64,000 nucleotides of DNA from positions 1 to 64,000 of the forward strand of contig JAIXXB010000023.1 of the NCBI GenBank assembly GCA_027490955.1, read 5' to 3'. The notes beneath the pieces are model-generated. The model made no database searches and was not told where the DNA came from. It was given only the letters and a program-made list of their open reading frames with translations. The translations under genes were made by a program, and so were the position numbers. Shown one piece after another: positions 43,919 to 53,900 of this stretch. Each line of letters starts with the position of its first letter. Position 1 is the stretch's first letter. The stretch is from Rhodobacter sp. Lineage in GTDB: Bacteria; Pseudomonadota; Alphaproteobacteria; Rhodobacterales; Rhodobacteraceae.

Positions 43919-44814
43919 TATTTCTTTTCCTTCAGTTCAGCATAAAGGTAGGGCGTCATGATCGCGGCGATGGTCATCAGCATAATCACAGCCGATGCCG
44001 CCCCAATGCCCATCGAATTGCGGGTAAAGGTGTAGGAATACATGAACGTTGCGGGCAGTTCCGTGGCCCGCCCGGGCCCTCCGCCTGTCAACGCGATGAT
44101 GAGGTCATATGACTTGACCGCAAGATGCGACAGGATGACAAACGCTGACAGAAATGCGGGACGCAGCAGCGGAATGACGATCCGACGATACAGGCTAAAG
44201 TTCGATGCCCCATCAATCTGCGCGGCCTTTAGAATTTCATTATCGATGCCGCGCAGCCCGGCAAGAAACATCGCCATCACAAAGCCCGAGGTTTGCCAAA
44301 CAGCGGCAATGACCACAGTGTAAATCGCCATGTCGCGGTCTTTGATCCAATTGAATCGAAAGCTATCCCACCCCCACAGATGCATCGAGTTTTCGATGCC
44401 AATCCCTGGGTCCATGATCCACTTCCACGCGGTACCTGTCACGATGAATGACAGTGCCATGGGATACAGGTAGATCGGGCGCAGCATGCCTTCGCCGCGA
44501 ATTTTCTGATCCAGCAATATCGCTAGCGTCAGGCCAATTGCCGTGCAGATAATGATGTACAGCGAGGCAAAAATCATCAGATTGGTGACGGCAACCCACC
44601 ATGCTGACAGGTTCCACAGCTTGGCATAGTTGCTAAGGCCCACCAAATCATAGCTGGGCAGCATCTTTGATCCCGTAAAGCTGAGCAAAATCGTATACAG
44701 GATAAAACCATAGACAAAGATCAGCATGGCTGCCAAAGACGGGGACAGCACCAGTTTGGGTATCCAGTCTTGCAGGCGCGTGCGAAAATCTGCGCCAGTT
44801 GCCGTGATGGCCAT
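43918..44814 (-). CDS. CUT1 sugar ABC transporter permease (MalF type)
   Basis: The start is ATG 44814 with a GGGGGAG box, giving 298 residues; a start at 44835 would lie before the ribosome site. It has six hydrophobic segments, the first at about 20-45, and the EAA loop EILKAAQIDGASNFSLYRRI (about 200-219). It pairs with the MalG-type subunit downstream. A strong hairpin and about 100 bases separate it from the binding-protein gene. Confidence 0.93.
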   Translation of the reverse strand: MAITATGADFRTRLQDWIPKLVLSPSLAAMLIFVYGFILYTILLSFTGSKMLPSYDLVGLSNYAKLWNLSAWWVAVTNLMIFASLYIIICTAIGLTLAILLDQKIRGEGMLRPIYLYPMALSFIVTGTAWKWIMDPGIGIENSMHLWGWDSFRFNWIKDRDMAIYTVVIAAVWQTSGFVMAMFLAGLRGIDNEILKAAQIDGASNFSLYRRIVIPLLRPAFLSAFVILSHLAVKSYDLIIALTGGGPGRATELPATFMYSYTFTRNSMGIGAASAVIMLMTIAAIMTPYLYAELKEKK

Positions 44815-44889
44815 GCTCCCCCCTTTGCAGTGCACAGAGCGCCGCGAAACAATTTAGATTTTCCCCTTGCATCCGCAGGGCGCGGTGGC

Positions 44890-44913
44890 GGAGAGGGGGC
44901 TGCCCCCCTCTCC
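44890..44913 (-). other. Intergenic hairpin after the binding-protein gene
   Basis: A perfect 10-bp stem GGAGAGGGGG (44890-44899) / CCCCCTCTCC (44904-44913) with a tetraloop, just downstream of the binding-protein stop. No U-run. The same placement as at 10706 and 27280, so it probably sets the ratio of binding protein to permease. Confidence 0.7.
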
Positions 44914-44921
44914 AACGTGTT

Positions 44922-46175
44922 TTACTTGGCAGTTTCCACAGCGCTGACCAAATTGGCAGCAGCGGTCGCGGCGTCGTATTCGCCATTGAACTGTGCCGTC
45001 ACAACGTCATAGATCGCGTTCTTGACAGCAGCGACATTGGCGTGCCCGTGGGCGATCGAGCCAACCAGCGTGCCATTGGCAGACGCTTCGGACAACTCTG
45101 CCATGCCCTGTTTGCCGCAGTCATCAAAGGCATCATTTGGCACATCGGTGCGCGATGGAACCGACCCTTTGACCACGTTGAATGCCGATTGGAAGGTTGG
45201 TGACATGATGGCCTTGGCCATCTCGCCCTGCGCGGCTTGTGCGCCCTCTTCCGCCTGCGCAAACATCGCGAATTGGTCAGAGTTAAAGCTGACCATGCCC
45301 TGCGACCCTGGAACGCGGAAGCACAGGAAATCCGTGCCAGGAACTTTGCCAGCTTTCAGGAACTCGCCCTTGGCCCAATCGCCCATGATCTGGAAGGCAG
45401 CCTCGTTGTTGATCACCATTGCCGATGCAAGGTTCCAATCGCGGCCCGAGAAGTTATCGTCGACAAAGCTGCGCAGGGTGGCCATGCGGTTAAACGCCTC
45501 GACCATTTGATCCGAACCTAGGGCGGCTGGATCAAGATCAATAAACGCCTTCTTGTAAAACTCGACACCGCCCACCGACAGAACAACACCGTCAAACATA
45601 GTGGCTTCCTGCCAAGGTTGGCCGCCATGGGCCAGCGCGGTTTTGCCGGTGTCTTTCACCTTTTGCATCGCCGCTACGAATTCGTCCCATGACGTTGGCT
45701 GGGCGATGCCCAACTCGTCTAGGATTGATTTATTTGCCCAAACCCAGTTGGTCGAATGAACGTTCACAGGGGCGGCAACCCAGTTCCCATCATGTTTGGA
45801 AAAGGCTTGCAGCGCGGCAGGAACTACAGCGTCCCAGCCTTCAGCGGCGGCAACGTCGTTCAGATTGGCCAGTTTGCCCTGCACGGCCCAATCGGTGATG
45901 TCAAAGCCCAGCATCTGAACGGCGGTTGGTGCATCGCCTGCGGTAACGCGGGCGCGCAGCGTGGTCATGGCCGCTTCGCCGCCACCGCCTGCCACGGGCA
46001 TATCAACCCAGCCGATACCCTTGGTCGCCAAGTCTTCTTTTAGGACATTCAGAGCGGCCGCTTCACCGCCCGATGTCCACCAGTGTAGGACTTCCACATC
46101 TTCTGCTTGCGCCATGCTTGTCGATGCCATGAGGGCCGCGACAAGAACGGCTTTCCGTCCGAAATTGCTACGCAT
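44922..46175 (-). CDS. CUT1 sugar-binding periplasmic protein
   Basis: A 417-residue extracellular solute-binding protein family 1 member. It has a Sec signal peptide ([16 protein letters not shown], cleavage near residue 24), then [40 protein letters not shown] (the usual conserved hinge-side segment), [15 protein letters not shown] and [17 protein letters not shown]. The GDWAKGEF loop is typical of glucose/mannose-type CUT1 proteins. The ATG at 46175 has a GGAGGAGAG box. The ligand is probably a sugar or glycoside that the regulon's oxidoreductases then process; not identifiable here. Confidence 0.93.
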   Translation of the reverse strand: MRSNFGRKAVLVAALMASTSMAQAEDVEVLHWWTSGGEAAALNVLKEDLATKGIGWVDMPVAGGGGEAAMTTLRARVTAGDAPTAVQMLGFDITDWAVQGKLANLNDVAAAEGWDAVVPAALQAFSKHDGNWVAAPVNVHSTNWVWANKSILDELGIAQPTSWDEFVAAMQKVKDTGKTALAHGGQPWQEATMFDGVVLSVGGVEFYKKAFIDLDPAALGSDQMVEAFNRMATLRSFVDDNFSGRDWNLASAMVINNEAAFQIMGDWAKGEFLKAGKVPGTDFLCFRVPGSQGMVSFNSDQFAMFAQAEEGAQAAQGEMAKAIMSPTFQSAFNVVKGSVPSRTDVPNDAFDDCGKQGMAELSEASANGTLVGSIAHGHANVAAVKNAIYDVVTAQFNGEYDAATAAANLVSAVETAK

Positions 46176-46227
46176 TGGGGTCTCTCCTCCTGTTGTTGCG
46201 TTCGCTCTGCCTTCCTCCCAAGGAAAG

Positions 46228-47754
46228 TCAGTCCTGCTTCACCCAAGGCGTTCTGGTGCGGCCAATGCGCATAACCAGCGATTTCACCTCAAGGAATTCG
46301 TCAAAGCCGTAGCTGCCAATCTCGCGGCCCTGTCCCGATTGCTTGACCCCGCCAAAGGCCACTTCGGGAAAGCCGTCCATCCATGTGTTTGTCCAAACCG
46401 TGCCCGCCTGAACGCGCCGCGAGAATTCAAGGCAGGTATGGATGTCATCGCACCATATGCCCGCCGACAGCCCATAGGTTGCGTCGTTGGCAAGCGCGAT
46501 GGCCTGATCTAATGTGCGAAAGGTCAGCACAGCCAAAACGGGGCCGAACACCTCTTCGCGGGCGATGGCCATATCGGGCGTCACGCCGCGCACCACAGTG
46601 GGTTCAAAGAACTGACTGCCAACACCGTCCACAGTCAATCCGCCGCCGCCCAGCACAACTTCGGCGCCAGCCTTCACCGCATCGCGCACATATCCGTCAA
46701 TCTTTGCGCGATGTTCGTCGGTCACGATCGCGCCCACTTGCGTGGCCTCGTTCAGCGGATTGCCAAAAGCCACGCGGCGGGACATTTCGACCACGCGCGC
46801 CACAAAAGCATCGGCAATGTCTTCATGAACAATGATGCGGCTGGACGAATTGCAGCATTGGCCGACGTTGAAATATATGCCAAAAGTCACAGCATCTGCC
46901 GCGTTTTCCAAATCGCAATTTGGGAAAATCACTTGTGGGTTTTTTCCGCCCAGCTCTAGCGCCACTTTTTTCAGCGTGTCGCCTGCGGTTTTTGTGATCA
47001 GTTTGCCCACTGCGGTTGATCCAGTGAAGGTGACCATATCCACATCTTTATGCGTGGTCATGACGCTGCCCACGGGCGCGCCATAGCCAAGGACAATGTT
47101 GCACACCCCCGCAGGCAGGCCCGCGCGATTTAGAAGATCGCCCAGCATCGCCGTTGTGGACGGCGTCATTTCCGATGGCTTGACAACGCAAGTGCAGCCC
47201 GCTGCCAGTGCGAAAGGTAGCTTTTGGCCAAGGATCCAAAACGGAAAGTTCCACGGTGTAATGATGGATACAACGCCAATCGGCTCTTTCAGCACCACGG
47301 CCATGATATCTGCGCCAAGGGTGTTGTGGCTGTCGCCGTGGCTGGTGCGGGCAAGGGATGCTGCATAGCGCCACAAATCCGCCGCTCCGCCGCATTCGCC
47401 GCGCGATTGTCCAATCGGCTTGCCGCTTTCCAGCGTTTCCATAAGGGCCAATGCCTCGACGTTTTCTTCGATCAGATCGGCCACTTTGGTTAATACCGCA
47501 GCGCGATCTTTACCTGACAGGCGGCTCCAGCGGCCATCGTCAAAGGCACTGCGGGCTGATGTGATTGCGGCTTCAACTTCAGCCTCGCCGCCTAGCGCCG
47601 CCTCGCTGACCAAGACCCCATGCGAAGGGGACATGCGGGTCGAAGTGCGCCCGTTAACACTGTCTTGATATACACCATTAATGAAGTGGCGGGCCTGATA
47701 GGGTGCGCTTGGCATTGCCACCGTTTGACCTGTGACGATGTTCAAATCTTTCAT
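46228..47754 (-). CDS. NAD(P)-dependent aldehyde dehydrogenase (betaine-aldehyde-dehydrogenase-like)
   Basis: The 508-residue product has [20 protein letters not shown] (about 165), [11 protein letters not shown], the catalytic Glu in [13 protein letters not shown] (about 266) and the catalytic Cys in [17 protein letters not shown] (about 300). It should oxidise the aldehyde made by one of the GMC oxidoreductases to a carboxylate, which the CoA-transferase two genes upstream could then activate. Two bases separate it from the enoyl-CoA hydratase gene, and 52 bases from the binding-protein gene. Confidence 0.93.
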   Translation of the reverse strand: MKDLNIVTGQTVAMPSAPYQARHFINGVYQDSVNGRTSTRMSPSHGVLVSEAALGGEAEVEAAITSARSAFDDGRWSRLSGKDRAAVLTKVADLIEENVEALALMETLESGKPIGQSRGECGGAADLWRYAASLARTSHGDSHNTLGADIMAVVLKEPIGVVSIITPWNFPFWILGQKLPFALAAGCTCVVKPSEMTPSTTAMLGDLLNRAGLPAGVCNIVLGYGAPVGSVMTTHKDVDMVTFTGSTAVGKLITKTAGDTLKKVALELGGKNPQVIFPNCDLENAADAVTFGIYFNVGQCCNSSSRIIVHEDIADAFVARVVEMSRRVAFGNPLNEATQVGAIVTDEHRAKIDGYVRDAVKAGAEVVLGGGGLTVDGVGSQFFEPTVVRGVTPDMAIAREEVFGPVLAVLTFRTLDQAIALANDATYGLSAGIWCDDIHTCLEFSRRVQAGTVWTNTWMDGFPEVAFGGVKQSGQGREIGSYGFDEFLEVKSLVMRIGRTRTPWVKQD

Positions 47755-47756
47755 GA

Positions 47757-48524
47757 CTAAAGCCCCGAAAATGTTGGTTTGCGTTTGTCGCGAAAGGCGG
47801 AGACGCCCTCGGCGCGGTCGTCTGACGCCGCAATTGCTCCGCTGCCCAAGGCTTCGATCATCGCGCTGCGATCTTCGCCATTCGCGGCGTGAATCATGTA
47901 TTTGCTGATTTCAACTGCGCGGGGCGAAAGGGTGATTGCACGTTCCAGCAGGGCATCGGCCAGCGCATTGGGATCATCCCCCACGGCTGCCACAAACCCT
48001 GCAGCGAAGGCGCGATCTGCCTTTATTCGATTGCCAAACAGGGCCATTTCCTTGACCATAGGCTCAGGAAGCAGGCGCAACAGGCGCTGGCTGCCCGACC
48101 ATCCCGCAACAATTCCGACGCCAGCCTCAGGGAGGGCTAGGCTGGCGCCGCTGGCCATAACCCGCAGATCACAGGCTGCAGCCAATTCCAGCCCACCGCC
48201 AAAGGCGTGGCCGTTGATGACCGCCAGCGTCGGTTTGGATAACCGCGCCAAGCGGTCGAAAATGCGGTGGCCATCTCGCACCCAATGGCGCGCAAATTCG
48301 GCGGCGGACAAATCACCCCAATCATTGATGTCCGCGCCCGTGCAAAAGGCGCGGTCGCCTTCGGCCGTGATTTTGACAGCGCGAATTGCGGTGTTGCGGT
48401 CGATCACATCCAAATGCGCGGCCAAATCCGCCAGCATCTTTAGGGTGAAGGCGTTCATTTTGGACGGGTTATCCAAATGCAAGGTCGCGATAGGCCCGCT
48501 TTGGTTGAGGTGAACCGCGCTCAT
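47757..48524 (-). CDS. Enoyl-CoA hydratase/isomerase (crotonase) family protein
   Basis: The start is ATG 48524, overlapping the CoA-transferase stop (ATGA); the product has 255 residues. Oxyanion-hole segments are AFCTGADINDWG (about 60-71) and GHAFGGGLELAAACD. Both acidic residues expected of true hydratases are present, Glu in LALPEAGVGIV and Glu in VKEMALFGN. It would hydrate an enoyl-CoA or act on a related CoA ester produced from the CoA-transferase product. No acyl-CoA dehydrogenase or thiolase is in the cluster. Confidence 0.92.
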   Translation of the reverse strand: MSAVHLNQSGPIATLHLDNPSKMNAFTLKMLADLAAHLDVIDRNTAIRAVKITAEGDRAFCTGADINDWGDLSAAEFARHWVRDGHRIFDRLARLSKPTLAVINGHAFGGGLELAAACDLRVMASGASLALPEAGVGIVAGWSGSQRLLRLLPEPMVKEMALFGNRIKADRAFAAGFVAAVGDDPNALADALLERAITLSPRAVEISKYMIHAANGEDRSAMIEALGSGAIAASDDRAEGVSAFRDKRKPTFSGL

Positions 48525-50092
48525 TTGCCCCATCCCATCGGTTCATTTGCGAGCAGCGAAAGGGGCAGGGTGATAGCGTCTGGTGCGATTTGCACGCGTC
48601 CACTGGACGCCGCCATAATATCGCGGGCTGGGTCGATGCCAGGCATGATTTCAGTGGCCATGAGGCCGCGCTCAGTCAGTCTTATCACGCAGCGTTCGGT
48701 GATATACAGCACCTCTTGCCCCAACGTGCGTGCGCGATTGCCTGAAAAGGTCACATGTTCGACAGCCTCGACCATCTTGGTGAATTTTCCAGGGGCGGCG
48801 ACCTTTATCCCCTGCGCCGTCAAATCAATCTGCGCGCCTGCTTCAAACCAGCCCGAAAAAACAATTTTTTTCGCGCCAGCGGTTATGTCGACAAACCCAC
48901 CGCAACCAGCCGTCAGATAGGGCTTTTTGCCTAGCTTCGAGACGTTGACATTTCCCTCTCGGTCAACCTCCAAAAAGGACAGAAAAGACACATCGAAACC
49001 GCCGCCTTGGAAATAGATAAACTGCTGTGGGCTGGGAACATAGGCATCGGCGTTTGACGCGCAGCCAAAGGCAAACCCTGTCAGCGGCATGCCCCCAACA
49101 GCGCCTTGTTCAATGGCCCAAGTCACCGCTTCGGGATGACCTTCTTCCAGCAAGATTCGCGGAACCATGGCCGAGATGCCAAAGCCCAAGTTTGCCGTCA
49201 TGCCGGGGCGCAACTCCATCGCAGCGCGGCGGGCGATGATCTTTTCTACCCCGTGTTCGGCGCGCTCAAAGCTGCTCCATGGCTGCATGATTTGCCCCGA
49301 AATTGCGGGATCATAAGCGGTTTCGCAGGTTTGTTTTTGGTTGGGGTCGATGACAATCATATCAACCAAATGACCCGGAACACGCACATCATGTGGCCGC
49401 AATGAACCCCGTTTGGTGATCCGAGAAACCTGCGCAATCACCAATCCGCCGTGGTTGCGCACGCAAATCGCCTGCTCTAACCCGCCCAGATAGGCGCCTT
49501 CATGCTCGTAGGTCAGATTGCCAAATTCATCTGCCGTAGTGGCGCGCAAAATCGCGACATTCGGGATGATATTGGGGAAATGCAGCCACGTTTCGCCGCC
49601 AAATTCGACCCGAGCCACGATGGGATGCGCGGCCCCCGCATCGTTCATTGCGCAGCCTTCGCGGATGGGATCGACAAAAGTATCGAAGCCGACTTTGGTC
49701 AGAACTCCTGGCCGCTTTGCTGCCGTCTCGCGGTTCATGTCAAACAAAATGCCCGATGGAACATTGTAGGCGGCCACACGGTTTTCGGTGATCATTTTCC
49801 ATATTTCAGGCATCGGTTTGTTCGAAGGCCCCGACGGGTATGATCCCCCCAGAATCCGCGTAAGAAGCCCGTCTTTGGCGATGTGATCTACGCCCTTCAC
49901 ACCATACATATCGCCAGCGGCAATCGGATGTATCGTGGTCAAATTGCGCGGGTGGCCAGTTTCGTCAAAGCGCTTGCCTATTGCCGACAGAACAAGGTCT
50001 GGGCAGCCGAGCGCCGATGAGGATGACACCGTCACAACCGCGTCGTCCGCGATCTGTGCAGCTGCATTTGCTGCTGAGGTTAGCTTGCTCAT
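48521..50092 (-). CDS. Acetyl-CoA:acyl CoA-transferase (YdiF/propionate CoA-transferase type)
   Basis: The start is ATG 50092, giving a 523-residue fused alpha-beta family I CoA-transferase. The N-terminal half has AQIADDAVVTVSSSSALGCP and the anion-binding GGSYPSGPSNKPMPEIW. The C-terminal half has NLGFGISAMVPRILLEEGHP and the catalytic Glu in IEQGAVGGMP (about residue 325), matching the E-x-G-x-x-G motif. It is the first gene of the minus-strand transcript, 137 bases after the triple operator. It probably activates the carboxylate generated by the aldehyde dehydrogenase. Confidence 0.92.
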   Translation of the reverse strand: MSKLTSAANAAAQIADDAVVTVSSSSALGCPDLVLSAIGKRFDETGHPRNLTTIHPIAAGDMYGVKGVDHIAKDGLLTRILGGSYPSGPSNKPMPEIWKMITENRVAAYNVPSGILFDMNRETAAKRPGVLTKVGFDTFVDPIREGCAMNDAGAAHPIVARVEFGGETWLHFPNIIPNVAILRATTADEFGNLTYEHEGAYLGGLEQAICVRNHGGLVIAQVSRITKRGSLRPHDVRVPGHLVDMIVIDPNQKQTCETAYDPAISGQIMQPWSSFERAEHGVEKIIARRAAMELRPGMTANLGFGISAMVPRILLEEGHPEAVTWAIEQGAVGGMPLTGFAFGCASNADAYVPSPQQFIYFQGGGFDVSFLSFLEVDREGNVNVSKLGKKPYLTAGCGGFVDITAGAKKIVFSGWFEAGAQIDLTAQGIKVAAPGKFTKMVEAVEHVTFSGNRARTLGQEVLYITERCVIRLTERGLMATEIMPGIDPARDIMAASSGRVQIAPDAITLPLSLLANEPMGWGK

Positions 50093-50228
50093 CCGCTGTC
50101 TCCCTTGTCGTGCCACTTCGGTTAGGCAAGGGGTGCGCGCAGCGCATAAGTCACGCCGCCGCCGAGGTTTGGTATCGCGGCTTTCGATCGGTCAGCCGCT
50201 GCCCCAACCCGTGATTCCCTCCCGAATC

Positions 50229-50285
50229 TGGATCGTTCCATACGACTACTGGAACGATCCATCATTTGTCAACAGGAACGTTCCA
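50229..50285 (-). promoter_or_regulatory. Promoter with three LacI-type operators
   Basis: Palindromes TGGATCGTTCCA (50229-50240), TGGAACGATCCA (50250-50261) and AGGAACGTTCCA (50274-50285) surround a minus-strand TTGACA box (read from 50272 to 50267). The middle one occupies the -35/-10 spacer, just as at 33112. Centre-to-centre spacings are 21 and 24 bp. The first two are inverted copies of each other. This is the other end of the regulon controlled by the LacI gene at 37408. Confidence 0.78.
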
Positions 50286-50311
50286 GATTTTGTGTGTGCG
50301 TGCGGCTTGGC

Positions 50312-50653
50312 TTAGTTTTTTTGGGGAGTGTGCGAGGAGGCTGTTGTGATGTAATGAAAAACTTGACCAACAAAGAGGTTCGACAAATGGCGCAGAGTTG
50401 CGGCCCGGCTGTCCAGCCCTTCTTGGCTGTTCAAGGCCCTGTCCAAATCGGCGCGCGTTGGAAAGTCCACAGCAAGGATTAGAGGCGTTGGTGGGGCCGA
50501 GTCATCCTTTTCAGTCGAAAAGGCAATGCGCACATTGCAGGCCCCGGGATAAACCAGCCAAGTCGGCAAAAGGTGGCCGGTGACAACCTGTTGAAAAGTG
50601 GCCCAGTTTTCTGGGGCAACTGTTCCTTGAAAAATAGCTTAACGGGTGATCAT
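50312..50653 (-). pseudogene. EthD/Dabb-like small protein interrupted by TAA
   Basis: The frame from ATG 50653 reads MITR, then TAA (50639-50641), then AIFQGTVAPENWATFQQVV, with no further stop until 50312. The remaining 109 codons look coding and end in an EthD-like pattern (LILAVDFPTRADLDRALNSQ, then FVGQVFHYI). A single TTA-to-TAA type change would explain it. Without it the protein would be 113 residues. A rescue start is only available at TTG 50569, which would lose a third. It lies upstream of the LacI-controlled promoter, so it has its own control. Confidence 0.65.
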
Positions 50654-50931
50654 CTGTTCGCTTTCTGTTGGGGATGCGGCGCGCTGCATAGCTAAATTAG
50701 GGCTGACTTCAATGTTTGTTTGCCAAACACCCAGCCTTCAACAGCGCCTATGGAGTGTCAGTCAACCCAAATTCACCTTGCCTTGCGCAGCAGGTTGGGG
50801 CAGCGCAAAATGGGCACCCTTGCATTTCGCCCGCTCAACCACCACGATAAATCCATCGCGAGGTGCCTGTAGGGTTGTAGCAATTGGATCAGCAAAAACC
50901 AAAAGTAACACAGACTCAGCACAGCGCGTTC

Positions 50932-53900
50932 ATGTCAAATCTGGTGTCGGTTGACCTAGAGGTTGACCCTAGCACGGCCAAGTTGTTTGCCTTTGCGGCG
51001 GTGCGCGGGGATGATGGCGCGTCATTGACCATTCGGCGCGGGGTGGATGCGGCGGCATTGGATCGGCTGGATGCTTTTTGCGCGCCTGCGCAGCATATCA
51101 TCGGCCATAACATCTTGCGCCACGATCTGCCGCATTTGGCAGCCCAGCGCGCGGGGCTAGCGCGGCTTGGCGCAGCGCCGATTGATACCTTGTGGCTGAA
51201 CCCTTTGGCCTTTCCGCGCAACCCGTACCATCATCTGGTCAAACATTACCAAGATGGGCGGTTGCAATCGGGGCATGTGAATGATCCGCAGGCCGATGCG
51301 CGGCTGGTGTTTGACGTGCTGGAGGATCAGATCACCGCCTTTGAAGCGTTGCAACGCGCGCAGCCCGATTTGTTGACCGCCTATCATCACCTAACCACGC
51401 GCGCAGGCGCTGTGGGCGGGTTTGATGCCGTGTTCACCTATATCCGCCGCTGGCCCAAACCCAGCGCCGAGGCCGCGCTTGCCACCATCAGGCGGGTGCT
51501 GGCAGGGAAGGTTTGTGCGCAGCGTTTGGAACAAACCTTAGGGCGGCTGCAAGACGCGCGCCTTGGCTGGCCGATGGCTTATTCGCTGTCGTGGATTTCG
51601 GTCGCGGGGGGCGAATCCGTGATCCCTCCTTGGGTGCGCGCGCAGTTCCGCGAGGCGGGGGCGATTGTGCGCTATCTGCGGGATAGCGATTGCGGTGATC
51701 CCAACTGCGCGTGGTGCGCCGCGCAGAACAACCCCAAAGCCGCCTTGCACCGCTGGTTCGGCTTTGCCGCCTTTCGCCCCCAGCCCGCCGACGAGGCGGG
51801 CCGCCCCTTGCAAGAGCGAATTGTGGCCGAAGCAATGGCGGGCAAATCGGTGCTGGGGATTTTGCCCACGGGCACGGGGAAATCAATTTGCTACCAAGTG
51901 CCTGCCCTGTCGCGTTTTGACAAAACAGGTGCGCTGACGGTGGTGATTTCGCCCCTTGTGGCGTTGATGGCCGATCAGGTGCAGGGGCTGGCGCGGGCGG
52001 GTATTTCGGCGGCGGTGACGGTGAATGGAATGCTGTCCTTGCCAGAGCGGCATGATGCCATGGAAAAGGTGCGGATGGGCGATGCGGCGATTTTGCTGAT
52101 CTCGCCCGAACAGCTGCGATCCAAATCCATCCGCGCAGTTCTGGCGCAGCGCGAGGTGGGGCTTTGGGTGCTGGACGAGGCGCATTGCATCAGCAAATGG
52201 GGCCATGATTTCCGCCCCGATTACCGCTATGTCAGCCGCTTTATCAAAGAGTTTTCGGGCGATAGCATTGCACCCATTCTATGCCTGACCGCCACCGCCA
52301 AGCCCGATGTGATCCGCGATATGCGGGATCATTTTCTTGTCCGCCTTGGGGTAGATTTGCTGCTGCTGGACGGCGGGGCCAAACGCACGAACCTGAGTTT
52401 TGAAGTGCTGCCCACGACCAAGACCAGCAAGCTTTCAGATATTCTGAATGCAATCGAGGCGCGTCTGCCGCCAGAGGGCGCATCGGGCGCGGTGATTTAC
52501 TGCGCCACGCGCCGAACCACCGAAGTGGTGGCGGATTTTCTGGCTAGGCAGGGTTTGTCTGCCGATTTCTTTCATGCGGGCCTGACCCCCGATCGCAAGG
52601 CCGAGGTGCAAGAGGCCTTTCGCACGGGCGCGCTGCGGGTGATTGCCGCGACCAACGCCTTTGGTATGGGCATCGATAAACCCGACATCCGCCTTGTGGT
52701 GCATGGCGATATTCCCGGATCGTTGGAAAACTACCTGCAAGAGGCGGGGCGCGCGGGCCGCGACCGCGCCCCAGCCGCCTGTGTGCTGCTCTATGCGTCC
52801 GAAGATGTGGAGCGGCAGTTCAACCTGACCGCCCGCTCGCGCCTAGCGCGGCACGAAATTGGCGCAATATTGAAGGCGCTGCGCCGCCTTGAGGCGCGGC
52901 AAAAGATGGGCGAGGTGGTTGCCACCTCGGGCGAGATTGTTCGCGAAGAGCAAGAGCGCGAGTTTCAGCGTGACAGCACCACCGAAGACACGCGGGTGAA
53001 AACGGCGCTGTCTTGGCTGGAAGAGGCCAAGCTGGCCGTGCGGGAAGAAAACCGCGTGCAGGTGTTTCCCTCGTCCTTGCGCATTCGCAGCATGGACGGG
53101 GCTGCGCAGATTCTGGCCAAGGCTGGCATCACGGGCGTGCGGCAGACCCAGCTGAAAGATGTTCTGCGCCACATGATAAATGCCCCACCAGATCAGGGGA
53201 TTTCGACCGATACCTTGGCGGGCGCGGCGGGGATGGGCCCCTCGGCGCTGCAAAAGGCGCTGGCTGATCTTGAGGCGCTGGGTATTGCCAGCAATGACAC
53301 GGTGATGACGGTCTACGTGCATTTGGGCGGCGATGACGCATCGCAAAAGCGGTTAGAAAGGGCGGGCAGGTTAGAGCGTGATTTGATCGCCCTGATGCAA
53401 GAGGCTGCCCCCGATGCGGATGAAAACACCGCCCTGCCTCTTGGATTGATTGAGGCCGCGCAGACCTTGCGCAATGCAGGTCACGCGCAGCTGCGCCCCG
53501 ATATTGTAGAGGGTGTGCTGCGCAGTATGGCCCATGATGGGCGCGATTTAGAGGGCGGGCGTGGCAATGTGGTTTTGCGCAAACTGTCGCGTGATACGCT
53601 GTCGGTGCGGCTGACGCGGTCATGGGCGGCGATCGCGGCCACGGCAGATTTGCGCGGGCAGGCGGCGCAGGTCTTGCTGCGGCACCTGATTGGCAAGGCA
53701 GTCAAAGGCGCGCGGGGCAAAGATATCCAAGTGGAAACGACGATGGGCGCACTGCAAGATGCGCTCTCCTCAGATGCTTTTGTCCGCGAAGGGGCGAAAG
53801 ATTTGCCCCGCCTGATGCAGCGCGCGCTGCTATGGATGCACGAACAGGGCGTGCTGACGCTGGGGCGCGGGATGACGGTGTTTCGCCCTGCGATGACAGT

